A stretch of 64,000 nucleotides of DNA, from contig JAGFNQ010000853.1 in assembly GCA_024364735.1 (NCBI GenBank), positions 1 through 64,000 of the forward strand, in the 5' to 3' direction. Origin of the DNA: Boesenbergia rotunda. Its lineage: Eukaryota; Streptophyta; Magnoliopsida; Zingiberales; Zingiberaceae. Below the pieces are notes generated by a model, which saw nothing but the letters and a program-made list of their open reading frames with translations, searched no databases and was not told the DNA's origin. This document shows positions 10,236 to 21,013 of this stretch, one piece after another. The position numbers and the translations under genes were made by a program. Numbering within the stretch: position 1 is the first letter of the stretch; every line of letters begins with the position of its first letter.

Positions 10236-10628
10236 TTTGGTTCCAATGATGGTGGTCTTCTTAGGTCTAGGAACTAAGTCCCAAACCTGACTCCTTTCGA
10301 ATTGACCTAGTTCTTCTTACATTACAATGATCCAATTGGGATCATTTAATGCTTCATCAATTTTCCTAGGTTCAATTTCGGAAATTAAAGCAACTTCATT
10401 AGCCTCATTCCTAAAGAATGATCTAGTTCTAACCCCATGATGGATGTCTCCAGCAATTTGGTCTTGGGGATGACTAGAGGCTAATCTAGTTTGCCTAGGT
10501 GTTGGTGGTGCTTCTTGAATGGTTTCACTAGACACAAGCTCAGCCTCAGGATCCGGCTGACCTATGGGTTGTCTAGGCTCACCGTCATCGGATTCATCAC
10601 CATCAACAACGTTAGGACTTTCATTCAA
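10236..10628 (-). pseudogene. pol: E1 pol: integrase-RT linker
   Basis: An acidic, Pro-rich linker (residues such as DGDESDDGEP and EAPPTPRQTRLA) leads to the start of the RT region (EALNDPNWIIVM). A TAA interrupts it at 10317-10319 where relatives usually have a Gln codon. A frameshift near 10630 separates it from integrase. Such linkers are typical of Copia pol. Confidence 0.8.
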
Positions 10629-10630
10629 AC

Positions 10631-11578
10631 TTAGTCTCCTAAGTTGAATTGGACTCCATCTTCTAGTTGTCCATTGACTTTCAGAATTTCTTCAAAGACA
10701 ACATCAGAAGATTCTTCAACCAGTCTAGATTTCTTATTGTAGACTCGGTAGGCTTTGCTAACTAGGGAGTACCCGACTAGTATCCCTTCATCAGCCTTTG
10801 TCGTGAACTTTACAAGATGGTCCTTGGTGTTTAGGATGAACACCTTACAACCAAACACCCTAAGATGTTTAACCGTAGGTGGTCTCCCAAATCAAAGTTC
10901 ATGGGGAGTCTTACCTAAGAATCTATGTATGAGAACTCGATTTTGCACGTAGCAAGCCGTGTTTACAGCTTCGACCCATAAGTAACTCGGTAATGAGTAC
11001 TCATTGAGCATGCTTCGGGCAGCCTCTTGTAGAACACGGTTCTTCCTCTCTACAACACCATTTTGTTGTGGTGTTCTAGGAGTGGAGAACTCATGTCTAT
11101 ACCCTCTATCTTGACAAAACTCTAAAAATCGTTGGTTTTGAAATTCACCTCCATGATCACTTCTTATTGTCTTAATTGTTAATGATTTTTCATTTTCAAC
11201 TCTTCTACAAAAAGAAATGAAAACATCTAAGGTTTGGTCCTTATACTTAAGAAAATAAGTCCATGTATATCTAGTAAAATCATCAATGATAACAAAGCAA
11301 TATCTATTTCCATTCAATGATATGATAGTGCTACAATCAAACAAATTCATATGAAGTAAATCTAATGCGGTAGAAGTACTTACAGTGTTTTTACCTTTAT
11401 GTGCAGATTTTGTTTGCTTACCCATTTGACATGCATCACAAATCTTTTCTTTCTCATACTTGATGCTTGGTAAGCCACAGACTAATCCCTTGTTGGCAAA
11501 CTTCCGGATATTCTTCATGTTACATGTGCTAGTCTCCGATGTCAAAGGGTGGACTCCTCTTCTTTTGACATGAGACAC
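10631..11578 (-). pseudogene. pol: E1 pol: integrase domain
   Basis: Contains CDACQMGKQ (the CC half of the HHCC zinc finger), the core with IRSDHGGEF and NGVVERKNR (second Asp and the Glu of the DDE triad), then FGRPPTVKHLRVFGCK and the GILVGY segment of the C-terminal domain. The first catalytic Asp, normally in an HxDLFG-like motif, reads Asn here (HMNLFDC), so this copy would be inactive even without its stops. TGA at 10892-10894 replaces a conserved Trp. The HH half of the zinc finger lies in the protease frame just upstream (about 11525-11545), indicating a frameshift. Confidence 0.9.
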
Positions 11579-11964
11579 TTAGCAAAGGCATTAGTAGCAC
11601 TTTTAAAAGATACTTGGTAAATATTGTCTACTCTTGTTCCTACTAGTACTGTGTCCAAGGTGTCATGTTGTCTAACTAGACATTGACTTGGTTGGAAATC
11701 AATTGTGTAACCCGCGTCACACAATTGACTGACACTTAGGAGATTAAATGTCATCCCCTTGACTAGAAGGACATTTGAAATTCTAAGACATTCGGATATT
11801 TGAATGTCTCCTATTCTTATGACCTTAAGACTACCATTGTTACCAAATGAAACATTACCTCTACTTTTTCTTTGAAGGGTAGTAAATAATGATCTATCCC
11901 TGGTCATGTGTTTGGAGCACCCATTATCAACGAACCAAGTTGATAGATGCTCCCCCTCAATCAT
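11542..11964 (-). pseudogene. pol: E1 pol: aspartic protease domain
   Basis: The frame begins EGEHLSTWFVDNGCSKHMT and continues with NVLLVKGMTFNLLSVSQLCD, the Copia protease pattern. The active-site motif is usually D-S/T-G; here it reads D-N-G, which should impair catalysis. The frame is the same as gag and is separated from the gag stop (11968-11970) by only a codon or two. It ends at a TGA (11542-11544) where a Trp precedes the HRRLAH zinc-finger start. Confidence 0.88.
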
Positions 11965-11967
11965 AAC

Positions 11968-12671
11968 CTACACAATTCGAAAAATAGAAGATTTAGGTAC
12001 CCAAACCTTGGGACCTAAAGCACCTACCAAACAAGACTTAGGCACCCATGCCTTGACAACTTTCTTTTGAACCTTGGGTGTCTTAGATTGTCTCATATTA
12101 GTCCTAGACATCAAGGACACAAATGAAGGTTCTTTAGGTCGGTAACCAATACCGGCCCTATTGTAGACTGCCCTTTGGGCTTTTAAAATCATGTCTAAGG
12201 TCTTTGAGCTTGTTGAGAACTTCTCAAGAATATTCTTGAGTCTCTCAACTTCACTCTTCAATGATTTGTTTTCTTCCTCTAACAATTCAACATGCAAATC
12301 GTCTACATCCTCATCCCTAGAGGATTTTAAATGATTAACCTCAATTTTCAAAGATCTAATCTCATCCTCTAACATTTCAACATGCAAATCGTCTATGTTC
12401 TCATCCCTAGATGACTTCAATTGTTCAATTTCTAATTGCAATGATTTAACCTTATTTTTTGACTTTTTCAACATATTGGTTAAGCATGCAATTGCTCTAT
12501 AACATTTCTCAAGTTCGGGAGAGGTTACCTCTTCATCATCCGAAGACGATGAAGCCGCGTTTGAGGAGTCGGAGGATTCACCACTGCTTTCTTCTCCTCC
12601 AAGAGCCATGAGTGTCACATGTCGTGTGCTCTTCTCTTCCTTTTCTTCATCGGATGAGCTTGAGGAGGACT
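11968..12671 (-). pseudogene. gag: E1 gag, C-terminal part (after E2 insertion)
   Basis: Second half of the E1 gag. It starts with a Ser/acidic stretch (SSSSDEEKEEKS), then a long predicted coiled coil with two related LKSSRDE(N/D) segments (about 12300-12480), and ends with WVPKS(S/C) motifs and FRIV before TAG (11968-11970). The ATG-like start seen upstream of 12671 belongs to the E2 LTR and is not real. It joins the N-terminal half at 19940 across E2. Confidence 0.85.
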
Positions 12672-12786
12672 TGTTGATGCAGTCAGACTCTGATTGTTGT
12701 TTTGGTGTTGACACCGATTTAAGTTTGATTCAAATTTGGTTGAATTCCGATTAAGTCGAGGTGGATCGGGAGATCGCACGCTGGCA

Positions 12787-13310
12787 TGTGAAAGTCCTAA
12801 CTTGGAGGGTTAGGTGGGAAAAAGTCCTAGCTTGGAGGGCTAGGTGATTGAAATCCCGGTGAGTGAAGCCGGGTCCTGGTGAGTGAAGCCAGGTGATGGA
12901 AATCCCGGTGAGTGAAGCCGGGTCCTGGTGAGTGAAGCCAGGTGATGGAATCCGGTGAGTGAAGCGGTCCTGGTGAGTGAAGCAGGTGATAAATCTAATG
13001 AGTGAAGCTAGGTTGAAATCCCGGTGAGTGAAGCCGGGTCCTGGTGAGTGAAGCCAGGTGATGAAAATCCCGGTGAGTGAAGCTGGGTCCTGGTGAGTGA
13101 AGCCAGGTGATGGAAATCCTAGTGAGTGAAGCTAGGTTGAAATCCCGGTGAGTGAAACCGGGTCTTGGTGAGTGAAGTCAGGTGATTGAAATCCTAGTGA
13201 GTGAAGCTAGGTTGAAATCCCGGTGAGTGAAGCCAGGTCCCGGTGAGTGAAGCCGGGTGACCGAAACCCTGGTGAGTGAAGCCAGGTCCTAGCTTGGAGG
13301 GCTAGGTTGA
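12787..13310 (+). repeat. Hairpin minisatellite, CCxGG-GTGAGTGAAG-CCxGG type (E2 5' LTR)
   Basis: About two dozen units of roughly 20 bp. Stem types include CCCGG...CCGGG, CCTGG...CCAGG and CCTAG...CTAGG around the constant loop TGAGTGAAG. The array starts with one CTAAC/GTTAG and one CTAGC/GCTAG unit. The 3' LTR array (18146-18520) is shorter, so unit number has changed since insertion or by template slippage. Confidence 0.9.
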
Positions 13311-13417
13311 AGTCCCAGTGAGTGAAGCTGGGCACGGAGTCTTGGTCCGAGGGACTGAGCACGAGTCAGGGAAGGGCTGGAGGCTTGTTCTCTCGACTAA
13401 GAGTGGGTTTGGCCTTG

Positions 13418-13830
13418 CTCGGATCGGTCTGGTGACCGATCAGGGAAGTTGGCACGAAGTTCCCTCTTGGATCGGTCTGGTGACCGATCCAACGATGTCT
13501 GATCGGTCTGGTGATCGATCAGGGAGCTTCCAGTAACTTTGGTAAACCTACTGATCGGCTCCTGATCGGTCTGGTGACCGATCAGGGAGACACCGTGACC
13601 GATCAAACTGAATGATCAACTGTCGCGAGGTTTCTCACCCTGACCGATCAGCCAGTGAATTCCTGGCGGGATTGTGGCAAGCTGATTTCTGGATCAGTTT
13701 GGTGACCGATCAGGTGATCGGTCAGGGTGACCGATCATACGAGCTTGCGATCCCAAGTTTCTCACTGGGGACCGATCAGGTTGGAGCATGATCGGTCTGG
13801 GATAGTTCTGATCGGTTCGGTGACTGATCA
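13418..13830 (+). repeat. GATCGGTC-TGGT-GACCGATC palindrome cluster (E2 5' LTR)
   Basis: Repeated perfect or near-perfect palindromes with loop TGGT, irregularly spaced, for example at 13422-13441. The same cluster is at 18612-19075 in the 3' LTR. Confidence 0.9.
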
Positions 13831-14700
13831 GGAGCAGAACTTTAATTCAAATACGCTGTCAGAAGTGTCTGATCGCGTCTGTTTTCTCTGCCGATTCGTT
13901 GATACATTGCTGATTTCATTTGATATGCATTGCTAAGCCTCTGTTGGAGTGTGCAGGTGATAGAAGGTGATTCAAATACTCAATGAGGGTCAATGGAGGA
14001 CTTTCCATGGAGCAGGTTTGGATCTATTATGTTTTCAGGTCTCAACGGCGTCTGTTGCAATTGGCAATTGACGAAGGCGCAGCTGGCAACTGACGGAGGC
14101 TAGCTGGAGGAGTGTCCAGTGGACTAAGTGCTCAGAGAGGTCAGTGGGTCAGGGTGTGAGTCAGTGGTGCTGATGGAGCTGGCGACGTTGAGCAGCTTAA
14201 GAGACGAAGCTGGAAGCAGAGGAGCTAGAGAAACAGATAGAAACTTGGATAGTTTGGCTGGGCTGTGGTGCTTGTGTGCTCTCTGTTGCTTTGAGCTTAA
14301 GCGTTCTTGTCACATTCTTGTGAGCTTCCCTTCTCGAGTGTCTCGTGAGCTTATCTTGTATCCATCTGTGAGACAGTTTGTGGAGAGGTTTCTCCACCGA
14401 GAAGGAGGTGCTTGATATCCGGTGTTCACCGGGGCTTGATCTGCCGACGATCAAGGGATCGCCCACCTTACGGGCATGCCAAGGAGTAGGGGCAAGTTAT
14501 CCCCGAACCTTGTAAACGATCCTTGTTAGCGATCTTTGGTTTGTATTCTCTGTTTCTGCATCTCTGTTAAGTTTGTTTCTCTGCATATGTTTTGTTTCCG
14601 CTGCTGCTAACTCAAGTGCAGAGAAAATCTCAAAAAGAGCTAAGTCTTAAGTGTCTGGCTATATTCACCCCCCCTCTCTAGCCATCCAAGGTCCAACAAG

Positions 14701-14712
14701 TGGTATCAGAGC
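14701..14712 (+). promoter_or_regulatory. E2 primer-binding site
   Basis: TGGTATCAGAGC, complementary to the 3' end of initiator tRNA-Met, lies two bases after the LTR end. This is the standard minus-strand primer site of plant Copia elements. Confidence 0.92.
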
Positions 14713-14758
14713 TTGGGGCTCTGTTCAAGCGGCTTAACATCCGAGAGCTTACAACAAG

Positions 14759-16045
14759 ATGGCTGTAGGAGGAGAAGGCTACAACACAAACTGACTTCCA
14801 TTCTTTGACGGCACAGATTTTCCATATTGGAGGTCAAGGATGGAGTTCTATCTCAAGACCAACATCAGTTTGTGGTTTGCCGTGAAGGAGGGCTTCATCC
14901 TTCCAAGAGATGGTGAAGGAAAAGAGCTAGACTTCTCTATGTGGTCAGCTGAGCAAATCAAAAAGTGAGAAGCGGATGCTAAGGCTGTGGTCACCTTGCA
15001 ATGTGGGATGACCAAGGACCAACTCATCAAAGTTGGTCCCTTTACAAGTGCAAAGGACCTATGGAACAAAATCTTTGAGCTCCATGAGGGAACTCAAGAC
15101 ACCCGGAGAGCCAAGAAGGATTTGCTTCACAGCTAACTCCAAAACCTCACCATGGGAGAAAATGAAAAGGTAAGTGAACTCCATGGACGGTTTAAAGAAG
15201 TGTTGAATGGTCTCCACTCCATAAATGAAAAGGTAGAAAATAGAGACCTAGTGAGGTATGTACTCAAAGCCTTCCCTAGGAATACTTTGTGGTCATCCAT
15301 GGTGGATGCCTACAAGGTTTCCAAGGATCTATCTTTTGTAAAATTAGAAGATTTGTTTTGTGAGATGGAACTACATGAGATTTCTAACACAAGCCCAAAG
15401 GAGAAAGGGGTTGCTTTTGTGGCAGGAAAGAAAAGGAAGAAGGACAAGGAGGAGAAAAGCCATTGTCATGTGGCTCTCGTGGCCTTAGAAGGATCGAATG
15501 AAGGGAGTGATAACGAATCGGCAAGCTCCTCAACCGCGCCTTCGTCATCTTAGGATGATGAAGAGGTAATCTCTCCGGAGTTAGACAAATGCTATAGAAC
15601 AATAGCGTGCTTGACAAAAATGCTTAAGAAATCTAAGGCCAAAGTCAAAGCATTAAGGTTGGAAGTAAAAGAATTGAAATCCTCTAAGGTTGAGGACATT
15701 GATGATTTACATGATAAATCCCTTAAGGATAAAAATAAAAACTTGAAGAGCGAAGTTGAAAACCTCAAGAATGTTCTTGAGAAGTTTTCAACAAGCACTA
15801 AAACATTAGATATGATACTCAACTCACAAAGGGCGATGTACAACAAGGTTGGTTTGAGTTACCAACCTAAAGAACCTAATGTCATATCTTTAATGTCAAG
15901 AACCCACTTTAGATCATCAAATGATTTTAAGGTTTAAAAAGTCAAAAAGAAATTGACTAAGGCATGGGTGCCAAAGTCATTCATTGTAGATTCCTTAGGT
16001 CCCAAAATTTGGGTACCTAAAACCTCAATATTTAGAATCGTATAA
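14759..16045 (+). pseudogene. gag: E2 gag with five in-frame stop codons
   Basis: One uninterrupted reading frame of 428 codons from ATG 14759 to TAA 16043 is similar to the E1 gag throughout (PFFDG.DFPYWRSRMEF, LWNKIFELHEGT, VRYVLKAFPRN, a coiled coil, SMSRT-type tail, WVPK motifs, FRIV end). It has stops at 14792, 14966, 15134, 15551 and 15935 but no frameshift. The zinc-knuckle segment present in E1 (CYEYSRKGHFKSEC) is absent between about 15430 and 15540, so this gag lost it. It cannot encode a complete Gag. Confidence 0.88.
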
Positions 16046-17819
16046 GCATAAATTGAGGGGGAGCATCTATCAACATAGGTTGTTGATAAGTGGTGCTTCA
16101 AACCCAAGGCTAAGATTATACTAGTTTCAAAATGAGTCAACAAGCCTTGGAAATTGTTTTTATATTTTGCATGGATGGTTTAGCTTAACACATAACTTGC
16201 TTTTGCCATGGATTGCTTAGGGTAATGAGACTCCTTGTTGCAATTTATTTTTTGTTTTGCAAGTTATGGTTTATAATATGCCTTATGTCAAGTCTAAGGA
16301 GTCTATTTTCTTGTATATGCTATATAACATGAATGCATGCTAAGGAAAATATTAACACATAATTTGCATTGATAAGACATCAATAGACAAAGAACATGAG
16401 CTTAAGGGTTAGGCTTAAGTTTTTCTTAATATTTTGGGATGAACTTAATTGAGTATGTCATGATTTTACCGTATGTGATTTGAACATTAATCTATGGCAT
16501 GAAAATTTTGGTTAAAAACACATGTTCACATAGTTTTAATGTTGCAAAATTCAGCACTCAAGTTCCATGATTTACTATAAAATTTGATTATCTAGGTAGA
16601 TTGGATTATCAAAATTGTTTGGAATAAACTTGAACATGTTATAAACATACAAACTGATCAAAATCTGGAACTTGATCATATTGTGATACGAAATTGACAC
16701 AAACATGTTATTGGTTTCTTTTCATAAAAAAATTCTCAATTTTTGATATGGAATTGATACAAATCATGATGATTATTTTAGTTTGGGAAATACTTTTTGG
16801 TTAAGGGAAACCCTTCTTAGGATCAAGAAGGGGCCAACTCTGATCGAATTAGGGTTTAGAAATGGTTTAGAGTTGAAGCAAACCTGGTTTCAACCTGATG
16901 AAGAGTTTCTGAAATTTTCTGGAACAAACCGATCAGAAACCTCTCTGTGTCGAACTAGATCGGTCCACTGACTGATCAGGACTCATCCTGATCGGTCCGT
17001 GACCGATCAGGGATCTGTCTGATCGGTCTGGTGACCGGTCAGATCAGGAAATTCTCTGATTTGGTCAAAACTCCTCAGTTCGAACTCCTCTTGTCCAATT
17101 GTATCAGTTTAATGATCATATTACAGACAAATCTGATACAAACCAAGTACAATTGGAACATCCTAATCATACTTGGAGCAAATTTTATACTGATTCGATA
17201 CAAGCCCGTGTTGAAATTTTTTGAAATTAATATGAACGGGTTGTTTGAATCATGTCTTTTGATCTTTTGCTCCTTGATGAGGGATAATTTTCAGTCAAGA
17301 AATCCAAATCATGACTCTTGTTCTTAATGTCGTGTTTCAGAAACTTTTCTGAAACGTCGAATATCAATGGAGTCTATATCCCTGTTGTGGAATGCCAATT
17401 GTTAATGCAGTCTGATCAGGAATGTATCAGAGTTTCAGAAATTTTTCTGAAATTTGATTGCTCCCCAGACTAATTAGAAATATTCCTGTATCAAGTAATC
17501 AACTAACCTGATCGGTCATGGAGACCACTCAGGATTATGTGTCGGATACAGATGCATTCCTTACTTATCATATGAAAATATTCATGTTTGACCATGATAT
17601 ACTTCTGTATATGTTTTCATGTGCAATTCACACTTATTGCCGGATGATGCATATACATTGTTCCCGTGATACATTTATGGTATATGCCTCTCATATGCAA
17701 TTCCAAAATCATCCTTTGACTTACTTGTCATATGAAACATATACATGTTTGACCATGATATTATTTTGTATATGTTTTCATGTGCAATTCATAATTATCT
17801 TTGATTATTTTGGGTTTGG
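16046..17819 (+). other. E2 remnant of protease start and non-coding 3' region
   Basis: Homology to the E1 protease start persists only to about 16108 (GAGCATCTATCAACAT...TGGTGCTTCAAAC) and then stops, marking the pol deletion. The rest is AT-rich with GATCGGTC palindromes at 16945-17045 and CATATG words. ORFs 16783-16971, 17031-17327 and 17518-17907 show no domain. Confidence 0.6.
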
Positions 17820-17834
17820 GGAGAGACCCGTGTT

Positions 17835-18027
17835 TGAGGGGGAGGTATGTTTAAACTTAATAACCATACCCTTTTCGATGTTTGACAAAGGGGGAGAGAA
17901 TGATTGATTAAGTTTAGGGTTATTGTAGGGGGAGGATTTTGATTCCCTTACGATAATTGAACTGCTTTCAATTGATCATTAATGCCTAAACTTAAATCGG
18001 GTTGTCAAACAACAAAATGGAGGAGAT
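17835..18027 (+). promoter_or_regulatory. Multiple polypurine tracts of E2
   Basis: TGAGGGGGAGG (about 17836), CAAAGGGGGAGAG (about 17884) and GTAGGGGGAGG (about 17926) precede the LTR-adjacent tract AAAATGGAGGAGAT (18014-18027). The last is degenerate, with G-A-G in place of the G-run. Confidence 0.75.
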
Positions 18028-19939
18028 TGTTGATGCAGTCTGACTCTGATTGTTGTTTTGGTGTTGACACCGATTTAAGTTTGATTCAAGTTTGGTTGAA
18101 TTCGGATTAAGTCCAGGTGGATCGGGAGATCGCACGCTGGCATGTGAAAAGTCCTAACTTAGAGGGTTAGGTGGGAAAAAGTCCTAGCTTGGAGGGCTAG
18201 GTGATTGAAATCCCGGTGAGTGAAGCCGGGTCCTGGTGAGTGAAGCCAGGTGATGGAAATCCCGGTGAGTGAAGCCGGGTCCTGGTGAGTGAAGCCAGGT
18301 GATGGAAATCCTAGTGAGTGAAGCTAGGTTGAAATCCCGGTGAGTGAAGTCGGGTCCTGGTGAGTGAAGCCAGGTGATTGAAATCCTAGTGAGTGAAGCT
18401 AGGTTGAAATCCCGGTGAGTGAAGCTGGGTCCCGGTGAGTGAAGCCGAGTGACCGAAACCCTGGTGAGTGAAGCTAGGTCCTAGCTTGGAGGGCTAGGTT
18501 GAAGTCCCAGTGAGTGAAGCTGGGCACGGAGTCTTGGTCCGAGGGACTGAGCACGAGTCAGGGAAGGGCTGGAGGCTTGTTCTCTCAACTAAGAGTGGGT
18601 TTGGCCTTGCCCGGATCGGTCTGGTGACCGATCAGGGAAGTTGGCACGAAGTTCCCTCTTGGATCGGTTTGGTGACCGATCCAGCGATGTCTGATCGGTT
18701 TGGTGACCAATCAGGGAGCTTCCAGTAACTTTGGCAAACCTACTGATCGGCTCCTGATCGGTCTGGTGACCGATCAGGGAGAAACCGTGACCGATCAAAC
18801 TGAACGATCAACTGTCGCGAGGTTTCTCACCCTCACCGATCAGGCTGAAGCCTGATCGGTCTGGGATCAGCCTGATCGGTCTGGTGACCGATCAGCCAGT
18901 GAATTCCTGGCGGGATTGTGGCAAGCTGATTTTCGGATCGGTTTGGTGACCGATCAGGTGATCGGTCAGGGTGACCGATCATACGAGCTTGCGATCCCAT
19001 GTTTCTCACTGGGACCGATCAGGTTGGAGCCTGATCGGTCTGGGATAGTCCTGATCGGTCCGGTGACCGATTAGGAGCAGAACTTTAATTCAAATACACT
19101 GTCAGAAGTGTCTGATCGCGTTTGTTTTCTTTGCCGATTCGTTGATACATTGTTGATTTCATTTGATATGCATTGCAAAGCCTCTGTTGAAGTGTGCAGG
19201 TGATAGCAGGTGATTCAAATACTCAAGGAGGGTCAATGGAGGACTTTCCATGGAGCATGTTTGGATCTATTGTGTTTTCAGGTCTCAACGGCGTCTGGCG
19301 CAACTGGCAACTGACGAAGGCGCAGCTGGCAACTGACGGAGGCTCAGCTGGAGCAGTGTCCAGTGGACTGAGTGCTCAGAGAGGTCAGTGGGTCAGGGTG
19401 TGAGTCAGTGGTGCTGATGGAGCTGGCGACGTTGAGCAGCTTAATTGACGAAGCTGGAAGCAGAGGAGCTAGAGAAACAGACAAAAACTTGGGGAGTTTG
19501 GCTGGGCTGTGGTGCTTGTGTGCTCTCTGTTGCTTTGGCTTAAGCGTTCTTGTCACATTCTTGTGAGCTTCCCTTCTCGAGTGTTTCGTGAGCTTATCTT
19601 GTATCCATCTGTGAGACAGCTTGTGGAGAGGTTTCTCCACCGAGAAGGAGGCGCTTGATATCCGGTGTTCACCGGGGCTTGATCTGCCGATGATCAAGGG
19701 ATCGCCCACCTTACGGGCACGCCAAGGAGTAGGGGCAAGTTATCCCCGAACCTTGTAAACGATCCTTGTTAGCGATCTTTGGTTTGTATTCTCTATTTCT
19801 GCATCTCTGTTAAGTTTGTTTCTCTGCATATGTTTTGTTTTCGCTGCTGCTAACTCAAGTGCAGAGAAAATCTCAAAAAGTGCTAAGTCTTAAGTGTCTG
19901 GCTATATTCACCCCCTCTCTAGCCATCCAAAGTCCAACA
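18028..19939 (+). repeat. E2 3' LTR (1,912 bp)
   Basis: TGTTGATGCAGTC to GTCCAACA. It is highly similar to the 5' LTR; the main difference is fewer hairpin-minisatellite units (18146-18520). The high similarity suggests E2 inserted fairly recently although its gag is broken. Confidence 0.95.
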
Positions 19940-20955
19940 GATTCATCCCAAGTGTCCTTCAAGGCCTTCTTCTTCTTCTTTGATTTCTCCTCTTTCTTCT
20001 TGGATTTCTCCTCCTTCTTCTTTAGCTTTGGGCATTCACTCTTGAAATGCCCTTTCCTGCTATACTCATAACAAGAAGCATTAGACTTATCAACTCTAAC
20101 TTCACTTGGGTTACCTTTACCCTTGAAGCGTCGACCCTTCCTCATCATCCTTCGAACAAAATTCGCCATCTCGGAGGAAGAAGACCCGCTGCCATCTTCC
20201 TCGGAATCGGACTCGGATTCGGAAGAGGATGAAGATGAAGAGACTTCCTTCTCCTTCTTCTTCTCCTTCTTCTTCTTATTGGATCGTTCCCCTGCAACTA
20301 AGGCAATCCCCTTCTCCTTGGAGCCTTTGTCAGCCATTTCATGCAATTCCATTTCACAAAAGAAATCATCTAATTTGACAATTGATAAATCCTTGGAAAC
20401 TTTGTAGGCATCCACCATGGATGACCACAACGCATTCCTTGGAAATGCTTTCAACACATACCTCACAAGGTCGCGATTCTCGACCTTTTCATCAATAGAA
20501 TGAAGACCATTGAGGACTTCCTTGAACCGGCTATGTAGCTCACTTACGGTTTCATTTTCCTTCATGGAGAGATTTTGAAGTTGGTTGAGGAACAAGTCCC
20601 TCTTGGCAATTCTTGAATCTCGGGTGCCCTCGTGGAGTTCTATGAGCTTGTTCCACAAATCTTTTACACTTGTGAATGGACCAACCTTGATGAGTTGGTC
20701 TTTGTTCATGCGGCATTGTAAGGTGACCACTGCCTTCGCGTTGGCTTCACTCTTTCGAGTTAATTCAGTTGTCCACCGCCAAGATTCAAGTTCCTTGCCT
20801 TCATCATCCTTTGGAGGGGTAAAACCCTCTTTCACCGCGAACCAAGTGTTGATGTCCATCTTTAAGTAATACTCCATCTTCGATCTCCAATATTGGAAAT
20901 CTGCACCATCGAAGAAGGGAGGTCGAGTGGTGCTAAAGCCTTCTCTCAATGCCAT
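19940..20955 (-). pseudogene. gag: E1 gag, N-terminal part (before E2 insertion)
   Basis: From ATG at 20955, which follows the PBS, the frame reads through PPFFDGADFQYWRSKMEYYL, NKLIELHEGT and VRYVLKAFPRN to a Lys- and Ser/Glu-rich linker, one zinc knuckle (CYEYSRKGHFKSEC) and KKALKDTWDE, where E2 interrupts it at 19940. In the knuckle the second Cys position reads as CxxY, so the usual CCHC pattern is damaged. The upstream GTG-started extension to 21012 overlaps the PBS and is not coding. This is the Gag of a Sirevirus-like element, which would form the virus-like particle. Confidence 0.9.
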
Positions 20956-20999
20956 GGATGATAGCTCTCGGTTGTTAATCCGCTTGTACATAGCCCCAA

Positions 21000-21011
21000 G
21001 CTCTGATACCA
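21000..21011 (-). promoter_or_regulatory. E1 primer-binding site
   Basis: Minus strand TGGTATCAGAGC, complementary to initiator tRNA-Met, two bases inside the 5' LTR edge at 21014. Confidence 0.92.
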
Positions 21012-21013
21012 CT

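Larger units (their letters stand above)
12672..14698 (+). repeat. E2 5' LTR (2,027 bp)
   Basis: Runs from TGTTGATGCAGTC to GTCCAACA and is followed two bases later by the PBS. It contains the hairpin minisatellite (12787-13310), the GATCGGTC palindromes (13418-13830) and a conserved end (CTTGTAAACGATCC...ATTCACCCCCC...CTAGCCATCC). Short ORFs (13318-13536, 13727-13936, 14128-14415) lie across repeats and appear again in the other LTR, so they are not separate genes. Confidence 0.95.
12672..19939 (+). mobile_element. E2: pol-less Sirevirus-like Copia element, inserted in the E1 gag
   Basis: Plus-strand LTRs (12672-14698 and 18028-19939), a PBS, a broken gag, a non-coding 3' region and polypurine tracts are present, but protease beyond its first residues, integrase, RT and RNase H are absent. 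The LTRs and gag are homologous to those of E1. The flanks read GACT and GATT, so a target duplication is present only as an imperfect match. Sequence of the interrupted E1 gag can be followed on both sides. Confidence 0.92.

Noticed and set aside
12667..12671. A perfect target duplication for E2
   Set aside because: The flanks GGACT and GATTC do not match as 5-mers. Only GACT/GATT (one mismatch) can be proposed, so I do not call it.
13418..13830. GATCGGTC palindromes as transcription terminators or a replication origin
   Set aside because: They are repeated in LTR and internal DNA of retroelements with no U-tract or origin-like context; nothing supports these roles.
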